A stretch of 64,000 nt of DNA from Agelas oroides (GCA_949130485.1 OX422190.1:3955855-4019854), one strand, 5' to 3'; positions 21,795 through 33,233 are shown, counted from the first letter of the stretch. Program-made: numbers and translations. Notes: a model not told the origin generated them from the letters alone.

Positions 21795-22876
21795 TTAAAA
21801 ATTGTTTCCTTCAAATACACTTCGATATTTTTGGGGTGAAATCTTAGTACCTTGCTTTATGATGAGAGGCTCATCCTCTTGACCTGTGAATTCATTGGAA
21901 ACAATGAACGATGTAGTAGTGTTCAGTGGCTGCTCTTTATTGCACTCCTTTCTGCAACAGACTACGCTCAAATACAGCAAGCATATGAACGGTATGAACA
22001 GTTGTAGTATGTATATGATTATGCTGTAGACCAACCTCTGCAGCTTAAAGTTTGCATTATGTATGCTTGGTATTGCACCACAAATGCGATATACTACCAG
22101 TGTTGTCCAAAGTAGAAGGTAAACGAAGAGATAGAGGATCAGTGGCAGTACCTCCTTAACACTCTGTCGATGAATGGATGGTTGACAAAAGCCTTGTTCC
22201 TGTCTCATAGCTCTCCTGCACATCATCATGAATATGGTGAAAAGTGCGACCAACGTTGCTATGCCGACACAAAATATAGGTCCATAATAAAACACAAAAA
22301 GAAATGTCAAACCAATGTAGTCATAGTCACATGCACTGTTTTCGGAAAGCTTTATCCAGCACGCAGCTTCTGATAAACCATACATGTTCTTCACAAATGG
22401 CACCCAAGTTACCAACAGAGGAAGGAGCAACACCACAGCAATGCCGCATGCTTTGTGCTTCACTTTGACAGCATTAGCATTGTGCCTGAACACTAGCACC
22501 ATAACAAGGTACAGAACAATCCAACAAATGACTAACTTTTCCATCCATGCTACAACCTCAAGGAAGAAACCAACTGCAGAACAGAACCCTGTAAACCCTA
22601 CTCTCACAGCCACAACAGTTCCACTGCGGTACACAGGTAATATATTAAGTATGGATACAATTGTCTTTAGCAGGTCTACAACAATCAAATAGAGGGTAAG
22701 ACGGTGTACAAATTGCTTGTATCCCTTGGAAGCTAGGATGAAGATGATAGCCAAAACACAGGCAACACTACTAGAAGAACAAACGCGACTCTCAAAGTAT
22801 CAAACTCTTCAGCAAGGATCTTGAGGCAGTCAGTGTCATTTGTGATGTTGCTACCATTGAAACTTTCTACCTCCAT
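21795..22876 (-). pseudogene. 7TM receptor, copy C, frameshifted at TM1
   Basis: The ATG at 22876 begins MEVESFNGSNITNDTDCLKI, as in copy A, and continues to LAEEFDTLRVA. Relative to copy B ten bases (AATTATCAGT) are missing at about 22784, so translation ends shortly after. From 22754 downward the remaining 319 codons are fully open. They encode most of TM1 through TM7 and the tail with the EDEPLI dileucine signal. A product from the internal ATG at 22754 would start inside TM1 and is unlikely to be a normal receptor. The lesion is single, so it may be recent or polymorphic, or an assembly error. Confidence 0.82.
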
Positions 22877-25030
22877 CTTCTCTCAGCTACACGGTGACAA
22901 CAGTATTGGGGCGAGCCTGAGCGAACCCTGCACTAGTCCATTGAAATGTAGATTTTTTGAAAACAAAAACATTGAAAATGAAAGATGTAGGTAGGAATGA
23001 CATGGCTAAAATTATACAAACAGGTAGGGATGACATATAAAAAGTGAAGATAAACAAACAGATCCCCATCCCTGCACCTTTTTTTACACTAGCTAGAGTG
23101 CAACTGTAGCATAAAACATGTAGGGATAGGGCTTTGTGTATTTACCATCCCTACCTTGCTTGTCTATACATTTTTGGTATGCCATCCCTACATCTTCAAG
23201 GTTCATGTTAATATCAAATACAATGTGACAAAACAATAATATGTATTCCTTTCTAGTGTTATTAACCACAATCCCAAAACTTGAAGCAGCATTGACAGTT
23301 TAATATAATAATATTATGTCTTCAGTGTAACATTGCCAGCTAGAAGGGCCAACCATTTTCAATCACAGACCACTCACAAAGCCCCATTTCATTTAACTAA
23401 CAGTTGCATGCCAGTGTAAAAAATGCAGCGATGGATGGGGCTTTGCCATCACTTTTATATCATCCCTACCTTACCTTTTAGCATGCCATCCCCCACTTCG
23501 TTACTATCAGCAAAATCAAGCTGACCAATTGGCTGAAGATGGTGCACCTTCCATCACGTACAGCTCATTATCCCACGTAGCTAGTCTAGTGTTACTGTAC
23601 ATGGAACCTTGAATATAAACATGATTTAATAGTATTGTTTTAGTTAACTAATGCTAAAATGGACTAGTACTCGCTATTTTGCTAACTAGTGTAGATGCAA
23701 GGCGAGCCTGAGCGAGTGGTAGGGTACAACATGATAGCACTAAGATATTTAACTAAGGTATAGTCTCCTGCATCTAATCTGTTCTCTATCTTCTTATGAG
23801 AAGTAAGGGGCCAAGCATGCAGGAAGAGAAAGGAAGAAAGAATAAAATGAGAATGCTGGCTTCTATATGGGACTGTTCTGTCTTGAATAGTTCCACCATT
23901 TCAAAAATGTTCAAGTGGGCCTTTCCTGCCAGGGTCTTAACTCTGCTGTGCCAGCCTTCAAGGTTGTTATTCGTGCATGGACCATCAATCAGATGGGTAA
24001 TAACAGTCAGTACACATTACATCACAACTGTGAAAGTAGTGTTTGTTGTTTTGTCTCTTGTGCATGTGCAGGTCTGCAAGTATGGATGATAATTGTCGAT
24101 GAAATGTCAATGGTTGGACGTGGTTCATGTCGTTGGCAAAGCAGTATAACTTCGGAATGTGCATGCTTGTCGCGGCTACAACGCAGACATTAATTCGTTA
24201 GACTTTGAGTGGAAATGGAGGCCAGGAAATCTTTCTGAACAAGTGGAGCATGTCTCTCCTCAGGGGTCTCAGCTGCCGTTCTTTCGCGTTCATGGGTACT
24301 TTTCCATGCACTGTGAAGTAGCTTGTCTTTCACTAGCAGTTTGAGCAGCGCGTCTGGCACGATCCCTCTCCCTCCGTTTCCTCAACTGTTCGCTCCTTTG
24401 TTGCACTGTCTTTGCAGCATGTCAGGCTCTGTCTCTTTCGTTTCTTCTGTAGTGATAGAACCCTCAAAAACCAACCAAACAAGGTAGCAATGACACCACA
24501 ATATATTTCATACCACCCACGAGCCAACCATATTTCCAGTGCCTCCGTGTGAGAGTTGACCTCATGAAATTTGATTAACCCCATTCCCATGCAGCCTGCA
24601 TGGGAACGGGGCTAGAGAGTTGATTTGGTGCTTCCTTTCTCACAACAAGCTGGTGAACCTGGCAAGGCATGATGGCACTAGCTACTGAACATCTCCTTGC
24701 TAACAGACACAACCATACAATCATGTAGCTAGCTTCATACAGTCTCGTAAATCACCCAAATGCACAATACTAAACAGCCACACTGGCTATCTTTGGTACA
24801 GACTGAAGATTTTGACATAAGTATATGAAATGTGTAGTTAGGAGAGAATGCAAAGCTTTGCGATCTTTCAGCATAGATGTAATATAGTAATACCATGCAA
24901 GGCACTAGAGTAGACACTCCACCTTTTGCACAATGGTATGCAGAATTACAATGAGTATAGCTACACTAACAGTTGATACAACAATAAAATGCCAGCACAG
25001 ATGACTTCACCATATCTTTACACTGAAGCA
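22877..25030. other. Flanks of receptor copies C and D, mostly non-coding
   Basis: 22920-23460 is the inverted counterpart of the flank upstream of copy A. 23520-23620 (GACCAATTGGCTGAAGATGG, GGAACCTTGAATA) matches 12548-12660 in direct orientation. 24610-24710 (TTTCTCACAACAAGCTGGTG, ATCTCCTTGCTAACAGACA) matches 14212-14275. Near 24085-24125 a frame reads IIVDEMSMVGR, resembling the DE box of PIF1/Helitron helicases, without other helicase motifs. Otherwise nothing is recognisable. Confidence 0.6.
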
Positions 25031-26128
25031 TTAGTCACCGGTTCCTTCAAATATGCTTTTGTAGTTTTTGGATGGTATCTTAGTACCTTGTCTTATAATA
25101 AGATGTTCATCCTCCTGATCTGTGAATTCATTTGGAACAGTAAATGATGTGGTAGTGTTAAGTGGATGCTGACTATTGTGCTCCTTTCTGTAACAAGCTA
25201 TGCTCAAATACAGCAAGCATATGACTGATACGAACAGTCTTAGGATTATGCTGAAGACCAACCACTGCAGCTTAAAGTTCATCTTGTGTACACTCGGGAT
25301 TGCACCACAAAGACGAGTTGCTGCCAGTGCTGCCACAAGTAGAAGGTAAATAAATGGGTAAAGAACCAACAGCAGTACCTCCTTAACCCCCTGTCGATGA
25401 ACGGATCGTTGACCAAAACCTTGCTCTTGTCTTATATATAGCTCTCCTGCACATCACAATCAATATGGTGCAACGTGCAACCAAGGTAACCATGCCAACA
25501 CAACAATGAAAGGGCAAATGAAAACACAAACAAGAATGTCAAACCATTGTAGTCATAGTCACATATACTATTCTCAGAAAGCTTTATCCAGCACATAACT
25601 TCTGATAAACCATACATGTTCTTCACAAATGGTACCCAAGTTACCAACAGAGGAAGGAGCAACACCACAGCAAGACCTCATGCTTCATGCTTCACTTTGA
25701 CAGCATTAGCATTGTGCCTGAACACTAGCACCATAACAAGCTACAGAACAATCCAACAAATGACTAACAATTCTATCCATAGTGTAACCTCAAGGAAGAA
25801 ACCAACTGCAGAGCAGAACCCCTCAAAGCCACTCCTCACAGCCATAACAGTTCCATTGTGGTACACAGGTAGTACATCAGGTATGGATGCAATTGTCGTC
25901 AGCAGTTCTACAACAATCAGATAGAGGGTGATAGACAAACTTCTTATATACCTTGGAAGCTATGATGAAGATGATAGCCAAAATGCAGACAACACTACTA
26001 GAAGAGCAAACACTGATAATTGCGACTCTCCAAGTGTCAAACTCTTCAGCAAGTATCTTGAGGTAGTTACTGTCATTTGTGATGTTGTTACTCATTGACA
26101 AATCACTTGTAAGTGAATCCGTCTCCAT
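25031..26128 (-). pseudogene. 7TM receptor pseudogene, copy D
   Basis: It starts METDSLTSDLSMSNNITNDS at 26128, close to copy B. TM1 reads well, then the frame shifts at about 25935 (before the TLYLIVV segment). A stop follows CWIVL near 25741 where the others read YLVMVL. Another shift follows FVFSFA at about 25510, and one more precedes VLYPFIYLLL. The end, LRLFVSVICLLYLSIACYRK and the DQEDEHLII tail, is open to the stop at 25031. Several independent lesions make it the most decayed of the full-length copies. Confidence 0.88.
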
Positions 26129-27450
26129 CTTCTCTCAGCTATCACTATGACAACTTATTACATCGCCAACCACATTTTACTATTAACCCCAGAGTGTGTT
26201 TACATAAGCTATACATTGTGCTTGGTAAACCATTATCAAGATTGCAGATACATAGACCGATAGTTGATACCGAGACTGGACATGCACAGTAGTTAAATAC
26301 ATCACCTCAGACTGAATGTATTTTTGTTTGGATGTTTGATTGAAACAAGTGAACATAAAAAGGTTGGGGGGGGGGGGGGGGGGGGGGGTTGGAGGAAGGC
26401 CACATACGTAATAAAATGTGACAAATCTCTTGTTAATCTAGTCAAGGAAATCTTCTGAATACAGCGTTGGTGACAGGTGTATATGCATAATTGATAATAT
26501 CATGTGCATGGACTTCATCCACAATTTCCATCATAAAGCCCAGGTGAGTCTGGGAAAAAACAGACTACAAAGACTTGGCTAAGAGTCGACACAAGTATAG
26601 ATCAACAGATCAGGCTGAAGCTGGTGAAAAGAGATCAATGATATTGATAACCCAGTCTCCATCATCATCATCATCATCGATCTATCATGAAGTTTACAAA
26701 CATTGAAAATGAGTGCAGACACTGTAGCTATGTGGTATCTGTGGTCGTAAAACAATACTAGTGTAGCTAGTAGCTAGCTACCAACTGACTAGATGTAGGT
26801 GTAACAATACCTACCAATGATGAAGGTGGATTTCGTAATAAATGGAGCAGTGTTGACCACCCTATTGGTCATAGCTATAGCCACAATCACTGTGATTTGC
26901 ACAACAGATCAGTAACACAATTTGATACCATAGCAGCTACCTCCTGGAAGTGGGGAGTAGAATCCAACAGTGGTGCTACTGGTCTCCGCTTGAAGGTCTC
27001 ACGCAGCTTCCTACCAACCATGCAGTTCATAATTTATGCATGCCCCAAAAACTGCATGCTGGGAAGGACTGGGTATGAGGCTAGTAATCACAGGCATGCT
27101 ACTTGTGATATTTAAACTATGCATACTGTTTAGCAACTGAAGCCATATGATTTTGCTCCGCGTACCACAGCACGACGTCGCGCCAAGTTCCGCTACGCGG
27201 ACCTACATCCTGCCGTGCAGCAGTAATTGTAGATATTGGTTGCTAACTAGCTACTAGCAATAAATAAGCAGCTGTGCGAACTGTGGACAACCAGGGAGCT
27301 GTAATGATACGACTGGTGCGTTCTTAAAGGTTTGTAATAGCCGGCTATAGATGGGGTATGAATCGATAGCTATTTCATCAGCGTTACTTCAAGTTTCTCA
27401 TCTGCACATTTTTAATACTTCAACACAGTGACTGTTCACACATTGATACG
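26129..27450. other. Intergenic region between receptor and galactosyltransferase clusters
   Basis: Contains a 23-base poly-G run (26366-26388), a CATCAT repeat near 26660-26680, and no supported gene. A common end is shared by the two clusters' outward-facing sides: receptor copy D reads leftward and the first GT31 gene rightward, so promoters for both may lie here. Confidence 0.55.
26366..26388. repeat. Poly-G run of 23
   Basis: An uninterrupted G run between AGGTT and TTGGAGG. It is G-quadruplex prone and its length is likely unstable or uncertain in assembly. Confidence 0.95.
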
Positions 27451-28776
27451 ATGAGTAGACTCAGGCCGAGGATTGTTATGTGCCGGAAGTATATACTGCT
27501 TCTATGTCTGGGCGTTATTGCACTTGTTACTCTCGTACTCTTGGACATTTGCTATCTAAGGATCTCAGTACACCATGTGCATGTAGGCGACAACAAGTAT
27601 GTACAAGAGCAAAAGTATGTTGTGATGCGATCACTTATGGAAAAACAGGATAACCCTTCTCCAACAGCTGCCACTTTGCTATTTAATGCTACTGAGAGTG
27701 GAGTTAATTGCCGTTGCACATGTCCTGGAGGCACAGCTGGTCAGTATGATTCAGTAGTGAACGTGACATCTTCATCACCTCAACACTCAGAACTACCTAC
27801 AGCTTCACTTCCACTCCACAACACTAATTCGATAGTTCACCATGAAGAGACTGTTAAAGTCTCTCCACGTTCTGCAGGCACAGAAAGTCTCAAAAGTACT
27901 AATGCTCTGGTAACACATAATTCAGACACAAACAGTACCACCACTGCAAAAAGAAAACATTACCTTGTATTTGTAGCAGTTTTGTCACAGTTCCATGAGT
28001 ACACACGGCGCAATGCTGTCAGACAAACCTGGATGAAACTGCACAGCCAAAATCGCAGTAACTTCTCCATTGTTGTCAAGTTTGTGATAGGCACAATGAA
28101 CCTATCAACTACAGCAATATACAATCTTACTGCTGAAGAGAGTATTCATCATGATTTGTTACTCCTGCCGCATCTGGTGGACGGCTACAAAAACCTCACA
28201 CAAAAAGTTCTGTACACGCTTGTCTGGGCGGATCAGACACTGAGCTTCTCCTACTTGCTAAAATGTGATTTAGACACCTTTGTTGCTTTGGATAGACTTG
28301 CCAAGGAACTTTCAGCTAGGACATCAACCAAGAACCTCTACTGGGGATATTTTGTCGGATATGGCAGGCCTGTAAAGGCAGGGAGGTACCCTGAGCACAA
28401 CTGGTTTCTGTGTGATCACTATCTACCTTATGCCCTTGGAGGTGGATATGTGATTTCGAGTAATCTTGTTCACAGGCTTGCTGTGAACTCAGATGGCTTG
28501 CAACGATATGTTTGTGAAGATGTATCTGTTGGTGTGTGGCTGAGTCCCTTCAAGATTGAGCGGAAGCACGATGTAAGATTTAACACTGGACACAAGAGCA
28601 GGGGTTGCAATAATCAACATCTCATTACCCACAAACAAAGTCCCGAGGAAATGCACAAGATGTACAATAACTTGCTGAAAACTGGAATGCAGTGTGAAAC
28701 AGAAAACAGCCTGCGTCACCCATATGTGTACAACTGGCATACACAGCCAACAAAATGCTGTTCACCTAGACACTAA
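27451..28776 (+). CDS. B3GALT6-like: B3GALT6-like beta-1,3-galactosyltransferase (GT31), founder copy
   Basis: Intronless, 441 residues. A type II Golgi layout: a short basic cytosolic end, a membrane anchor at about 13-35 (YILLLCLGVIALVTLVLL), a long Ser/Thr/Asn-rich stem, then the catalytic domain from about 168. GT31 motifs are RRNAVRQTWM, the nucleotide-sugar/metal DXD box as D273-L-D275 (LLKCDLDTF), YALGGGYVIS at about 327 and EDVSVGVWLSPF at 356. The ending NWHTQPTKCC matches the Trp-Cys-Cys C-terminus of animal B3GALT6. That enzyme adds the second galactose to the proteoglycan linkage tetrasaccharide. It differs from its neighbours in stem and in DLD rather than DDD, so it is the most diverged copy. 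Function is inferred from family; the acceptor could differ. Confidence 0.88.
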   Translation: MSRLRPRIVMCRKYILLLCLGVIALVTLVLLDICYLRISVHHVHVGDNKYVQEQKYVVMRSLMEKQDNPSPTAATLLFNATESGVNCRCTCPGGTAGQYDSVVNVTSSSPQHSELPTASLPLHNTNSIVHHEETVKVSPRSAGTESLKSTNALVTHNSDTNSTTTAKRKHYLVFVAVLSQFHEYTRRNAVRQTWMKLHSQNRSNFSIVVKFVIGTMNLSTTAIYNLTAEESIHHDLLLLPHLVDGYKNLTQKVLYTLVWADQTLSFSYLLKCDLDTFVALDRLAKELSARTSTKNLYWGYFVGYGRPVKAGRYPEHNWFLCDHYLPYALGGGYVISSNLVHRLAVNSDGLQRYVCEDVSVGVWLSPFKIERKHDVRFNTGHKSRGCNNQHLITHKQSPEEMHKMYNNLLKTGMQCETENSLRHPYVYNWHTQPTKCCSPRH

Positions 28777-29640
28777 CAACTCATTGGAGAAGGAAGGTGC
28801 ATGGTCTGACAGGGGGACACAGCAGTGAAATCAGAGTGTAGTATATGTACTGACCATGTGGGCATTGGATGTGAAAACCATTTATCAGTGTTGTTTAGTA
28901 AAGGTTTATGTATTTCAAAAATAGTCCAGTTCTGTTTAGTTTATTTATAGTTTCCCACTTTTGCAAACATTTTAGTTATAGTTATAGCTTCAATTACTAA
29001 CTCTGAAACCCCTTACTAAAGGTGTATTTACATGTAGTTATAGTTATCAGTGGAAAGGGGGCTTTTTTGTTTTAGTATAGTTATGGTTTCTTCTTGGATG
29101 TTTTAGTTTCCAAAACCTTTTAGTTAGTTATAGTTTGATTAACTTCAATTTTAAAAGGTTAGAGTTGTAGTTAACTAAAACAATACTGCCATTTATACTG
29201 AGGGGGGCAGGGGTGGGGGTGGGGGGAGACAGATATCCCTATGGTTTCTCTGCCTTTGTTTTTCAGTTTGGCAGTGGGGCCATGGAGCTCATCTAGCCTA
29301 TGGATTCAATGCCACAGAAAGCAGCTGCTAGCTAGTGTGTGTCCCACGTGGCTACATGTGTGCCAAACTATATATGCATGGTTGCTGGTAACACGACCCA
29401 ACAACACTCTGAAATTGGCTTGCGCAAATTGTGTTACCGCTACACATATAGAGCTACAGGTACTAGCATTGCTTGGTAAGTGCATGTTTACAGTACAAAA
29501 TATATCCCAGACTGAAATCTATAAAGTTACATTCATGGCCTGATTAGAAGCGAAATTGCTGTGAAGCACCAATTACTCTATTTGCCACTTGTATATGATT
29601 CATCCAGGTATGTACTGAGTTGTTTGCTGTGCTATATATA
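28777..29640. other. Spacer between GT31 copies
   Basis: AT-rich, with repeated TTAGTTATAGTT words (28970-29180) and a G-rich tract (29200-29227). No gene is supported. Confidence 0.6.
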
Positions 29641-29800
29641 GCCAAGTGGTTACAGCAGTCCTGTAAACCAAAATGCATGAAGACAATGTGTCTGTTGGTG
29701 TGCGGCTAGCTAAGCCCCTTCATTGCTGAGATGAAGAGAGAGGGTTGCAGCAACTTTTCTCACATGCAAAGCAATAGGAATAGCTATGCATGAGAAGTAT
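29641..29800 (+). pseudogene. Relic of a GT31 copy
   Basis: GTGGTTACAGCAGTCCTGTAA matches the end of the membrane anchor region of the tandem copies (GTGTGGCTACAGCAGTCTAA). It is joined directly to GAAGACAATGTGTCTGTTGG and AAGCCCCTTCATTGCTGAGA, which match the EDVSVGVWLSPFIAE region, and to CAGCAACTTTTCTCACA. Almost the whole catalytic domain is deleted and stops are present. Confidence 0.75.
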
Positions 29801-30088
29801 GATGATGAGTTGAGCACATGAAACAATCACATAATTATAAGCAGTAGAGTCAACAGCATCTTTGCTATTGGGGGGCACGGGCATTATCATTGCATGATGA
29901 CATATATTTACATAGCAATCCCTTTACTAACAAAGAATTTGTACTTGTGTGGTTACCCATGCCATATAGTAGTAGATAGCATACATACCTGCTTAGAGCA
30001 GGAGTTGCCACAATTGTTGAGTTGTTCATGTATAACGCAAATCTTACTAGTTACTGAAGACCTCAATGCTTACACGGATGTATGTGCT

Positions 30089-31078
30089 ATGGGTGTGCCC
30101 AAGTGGATTCCACTGTCAATCGCACTGCTCATTATTGGATGGTTTGCTGTGCAAGTCATGTGGCTACAGCAGTCTAAAGTGCAGAGACTTTGTGAACAAC
30201 CTGCAACCAATCAGATCAAAGCTAAGCAAGCTAACTACCCTAACTGCAACTGTTCAGCAGGTGACATGTTTCTTACAGGTCCTCCTCTAGTAGCCAGCTC
30301 TACACGAAATCCTGGAGGAAGTGATATGGAGATCTCTAGCATTAAGGAGAACAGATTGTTAACACACTACTTGCTGGTGGTAGTTGTCTTATCGTCTGTT
30401 CATGGAAAAGACAGGCGCGATGCAATCAGGCAAACATGGATGAGGGGCCACCAGGATATAAAGCCAGCCGTGATGGTTAAGTTTGTAATAGGAACCCTTG
30501 ACCTTCCTCCTTCAGACCTGGAAGCTCTCATGACTGAGGAACACACACATCATGATTTGCTGCTCCTCTCCCACCTAAAGGAATCATACCATAATCTCAC
30601 AAGGAAGGTGCTGTATACTTTTCAGTGGGTAGATGAAAATCTGAAATTCTCCTATTTATTAAAATGTGATGATGATTCATATGTTCGCTTGAATACAATG
30701 GCACAAGAACTTGCTACAAGAACATCAACAATAGGTCTTTACTGGGGACGAATCTTTAAACCAACTCCAAAGTCAAGTGGTAAATGGGCTGAGAAGGAGT
30801 GGTTTCTCTGTGACCACTATCTTCCTTATGCTCTGGGTGGTGGGTATGTAATATCCTCAGACTTAATCCACAGAGTGGCTGTAAATGCAGACGGCATACA
30901 GCTTTACAACAGTGAAGATGTGTCTGTTGGTGTTTGGTTAAGCCCCTTCATCGCTGAGAGAAGACATGATAAAAGGTTTAACACTGGGCGAAATGCCAGA
31001 AGAGCTGGTAGCAGTAATCAGCAACTCATTTCTCACAAGCAAACTATTGAAGATATGCGTAAGGAACACAGCAATTAA
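30089..31078 (+). CDS. B3GALT6-like: B3GALT6-like galactosyltransferase (GT31), C-terminally shortened
   Basis: Start taken at ATG 30089 because MGVPKW matches the beginnings of the two later copies; the frame is open further upstream. 329 residues: anchor at about 8-26, short stem, then RRDAIRQTWM, LLKCDDDSYV with DDD at 194-196, YALGGGYVIS and EDVSVGVWLSPF at 276. It ends NQQLISHKQTIEDMRKEHSN. The last ~40 residues of the family, including the terminal NW...P.KCC and its cysteines, are missing. RNARRAGSSNQ also replaces the usual SRGC.N segment, losing another conserved cysteine. The catalytic centre is intact, but folding without these cysteines is doubtful, so this may be a young pseudogene. 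Confidence 0.75.
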   Translation: MGVPKWIPLSIALLIIGWFAVQVMWLQQSKVQRLCEQPATNQIKAKQANYPNCNCSAGDMFLTGPPLVASSTRNPGGSDMEISSIKENRLLTHYLLVVVVLSSVHGKDRRDAIRQTWMRGHQDIKPAVMVKFVIGTLDLPPSDLEALMTEEHTHHDLLLLSHLKESYHNLTRKVLYTFQWVDENLKFSYLLKCDDDSYVRLNTMAQELATRTSTIGLYWGRIFKPTPKSSGKWAEKEWFLCDHYLPYALGGGYVISSDLIHRVAVNADGIQLYNSEDVSVGVWLSPFIAERRHDKRFNTGRNARRAGSSNQQLISHKQTIEDMRKEHSN

Positions 31079-32002
31079 CCTGATGACCACAGGATTGCTG
31101 GGTGAACCATATATAGCTGTAGTTATACCACATTGTATCATAGCAACACAAAAATCCTGTTTAGATACAGAAAAGGCAGTTGCTGAACTTAAGCATAGCG
31201 TAAACAACCTATACAGGTAGTTTCATGAGCCAGACTTTCATGTGTATGTGCAAATCTGGCTCCACGAGGCTACCAAATCAGCATCCACCAGCAGAAGATG
31301 CTGGACCTAATACATCGTTCCCTGTTTGGGAAATGATATGCAAACTCATGTTAGTAGGTCACTTCTGTTTCCTTTCACTTCAAGCCTCCACAAAGTAATC
31401 CACTATCTTCAGTATCTATATACCTGGAAATGTTAGTTTGTTTACATTTCTGCCGGCTGCTTGCTGATTATGGAAGTGTTGTCTGCAAGTCCTCCTTGCA
31501 TCAGTCAGACTCAGTCTCAGACTGACGCAAAGAGGATGGGTTTGGATGGCAATGAGACTATAGTTTAATTGTCATCCAAACACTACCAGTTTTCCCAGTT
31601 TTACATATCCTCGTTTCAGGCCTTCCCACCATCCAGTTTTTGATCGCTTGTGGTATGCAAGTGATCAAAAACTGGAGGTAGGGTAGGTTTGGGAACAAGG
31701 CTAGTTTACATATAAGTACTGCATATATGGCTCCACTGGACCAGTAAATCTGCTGTACATGTACGCATGGCTTGTGTTAGCTAACTAGGTGACAGTGTAC
31801 ATGTGAGATGATGCCAGATGTAGATATCAACATGTAGCTACACAAAGATCAGATAGTAAATACTTTGTACTTGTGTGCCTATCAAGAAACAATACCTTCT
31901 CACATTCCAAGAGTTGCCATCATCAGCAAACGAGCTACACTGTAGCAACTTAAATTGGCAACTGGAGCATTCATCTTACTCCATGGTGTAGATATATGTG
32001 CT
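31079..32002. other. Spacer with one hairpin element
   Basis: Contains the hairpin at 31606-31703. Otherwise it holds remnants of the tandem unit's upstream flank (AGAGTTGCCATCATCAGCAA near 31910). No separate gene is supported. Confidence 0.6.
31606..31703. mobile_element. TAGCCTCG-family hairpin with CAGTTTTTGATC core
   Basis: TATCCTCGTTTCAGGCCTTC at the left is partly mirrored by GGTTTGGGAACAAGGCTA at the right. The core ATCCAGTTTTTGATCGCTTG is mirrored by CAAGTGATCAAAAACTGGAG. Flanks TTTTACA and GTTTACATA hint at a target duplication but do not align exactly. Confidence 0.7.
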
Positions 32003-33233
32003 ATGGGCGTACCCAAGTGGATTCTACTGTCAATTGTACTGCTTGTTTTTGGAGTGTTTGCGGTGCAAGTGGTGTGGCTACAGCAGTCTAAAGTGCAGAG
32101 TCACTGTAAACAACCTGCTACTGACCAGCTCAAAGCTAGGAGAGATGACCGTTACTACTATGCTCCACTAGCCAATGATGAGCCTATATAGTACATCAGT
32201 TCCTAACTGCAACTGTTCAACTGGTGACATACAACCTGAAGCAAGTGTATAGCTACCAGTTTCCCCTTGTCTGAATTGAATAATGACTCAGCTAGACAAG
32301 ACAAGACTGAGACTCCATCAGGCAGTGACTTCCAACATCCAACGTTAAGTACATATGAAGACAGTAAGAATCAACTCAACCAATATGAAAATAGTGCCAG
32401 TATAGAAATAACGCCTGATGGTCTTACAGATTCTCATTCAGTAGCAAGCTCCACACAAAATCATGGAAAGAATGATGTGGACACCAAATCATTAACACAC
32501 TACTTGCTGGTGGTAGTTGTCTTATCGTCTGTTCATGGAGAAGACAGGTGTGATGCAATCAGGCAAACATGGATGAGGGGCCACCAGGATATAAAGCCAG
32601 CCGTGATGGTTAAGTTTGTAATAGGAACCCTTGACCTTCCTCCTTCAGACCTGGAAGCTCTCATGGCTGAGGAACACACACATCATGACTTGCTGCTCCT
32701 CTCCCACCTAAAGGAATCATACCATAATCTCACAAGGAAGGTGCTGTATACTTTCCAGTGGGTAGATGAAAATCTGAAATTCTCCTATCTATTAAAATGT
32801 GATGATGATTCATATGTTCGCTTGAATACAATGGCACAAGAACTTGCTACAAGAACATCAATAATAGGTCTTTACTGGGGACGAATCTTTAAACCAACTC
32901 CAAAGTCCAGTGGTAAATGGGCTGAGAAGGAGTGGTTTCTCTGTGACCACTATCTTCCTTATGCTCTGGGTGGTGGGTATGTGATATCCTCAGACTTAAT
33001 CCACAGAGTGGCTGTAAATGCAGACGGCATACAGCAGTGAAGATGTGTCTGTTGGTGTTTGGTTAAGCCCCTTCATCGCTGAGAGAAGACATGATAAAAG
33101 GTTTAACACTGGGCGAAATGCCAGAAGAGCTGGTAGCAGTAATCAGCAACTCATTTCTCACAAGCAAACTATTGAAGACATGCACAAGAAATGTGAGAAC
33201 CCAGGAACTAATGTCACAATGCATGTGAATTAA
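32003..33233 (+). pseudogene. B3GALT6-like GT31 pseudogene
   Basis: The N-terminus MGVPKWILLSIVLLVFGVFA is intact but the frame ends at 32191 in the stem (AATGATGAGCCTATATAG). A second frame to 33040 carries the catalytic part, including YLLKCDDDSYV and YALGGGYVISSDL, almost identical to the copies on either side. Compared with those, eight bases are missing after GGCATACAG at about 33030, so the frame breaks just before EDVSVGVWLSPF. The remainder (33018-33233) is in a third frame. It shares the shortened C-terminal type (RRAGSSNQQLISHKQ) with the copy at 30089. One conserved Arg is changed (EDRCDAIRQTW). Confidence 0.88.

Noticed and set aside
29894-30088. 65-codon N-terminal extension of the GT31 copy
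   Set aside because: MGVPKW at 30089 aligns with the starts of the paralogues. The upstream part resembles untranslated flank repeated before the 34861 copy.
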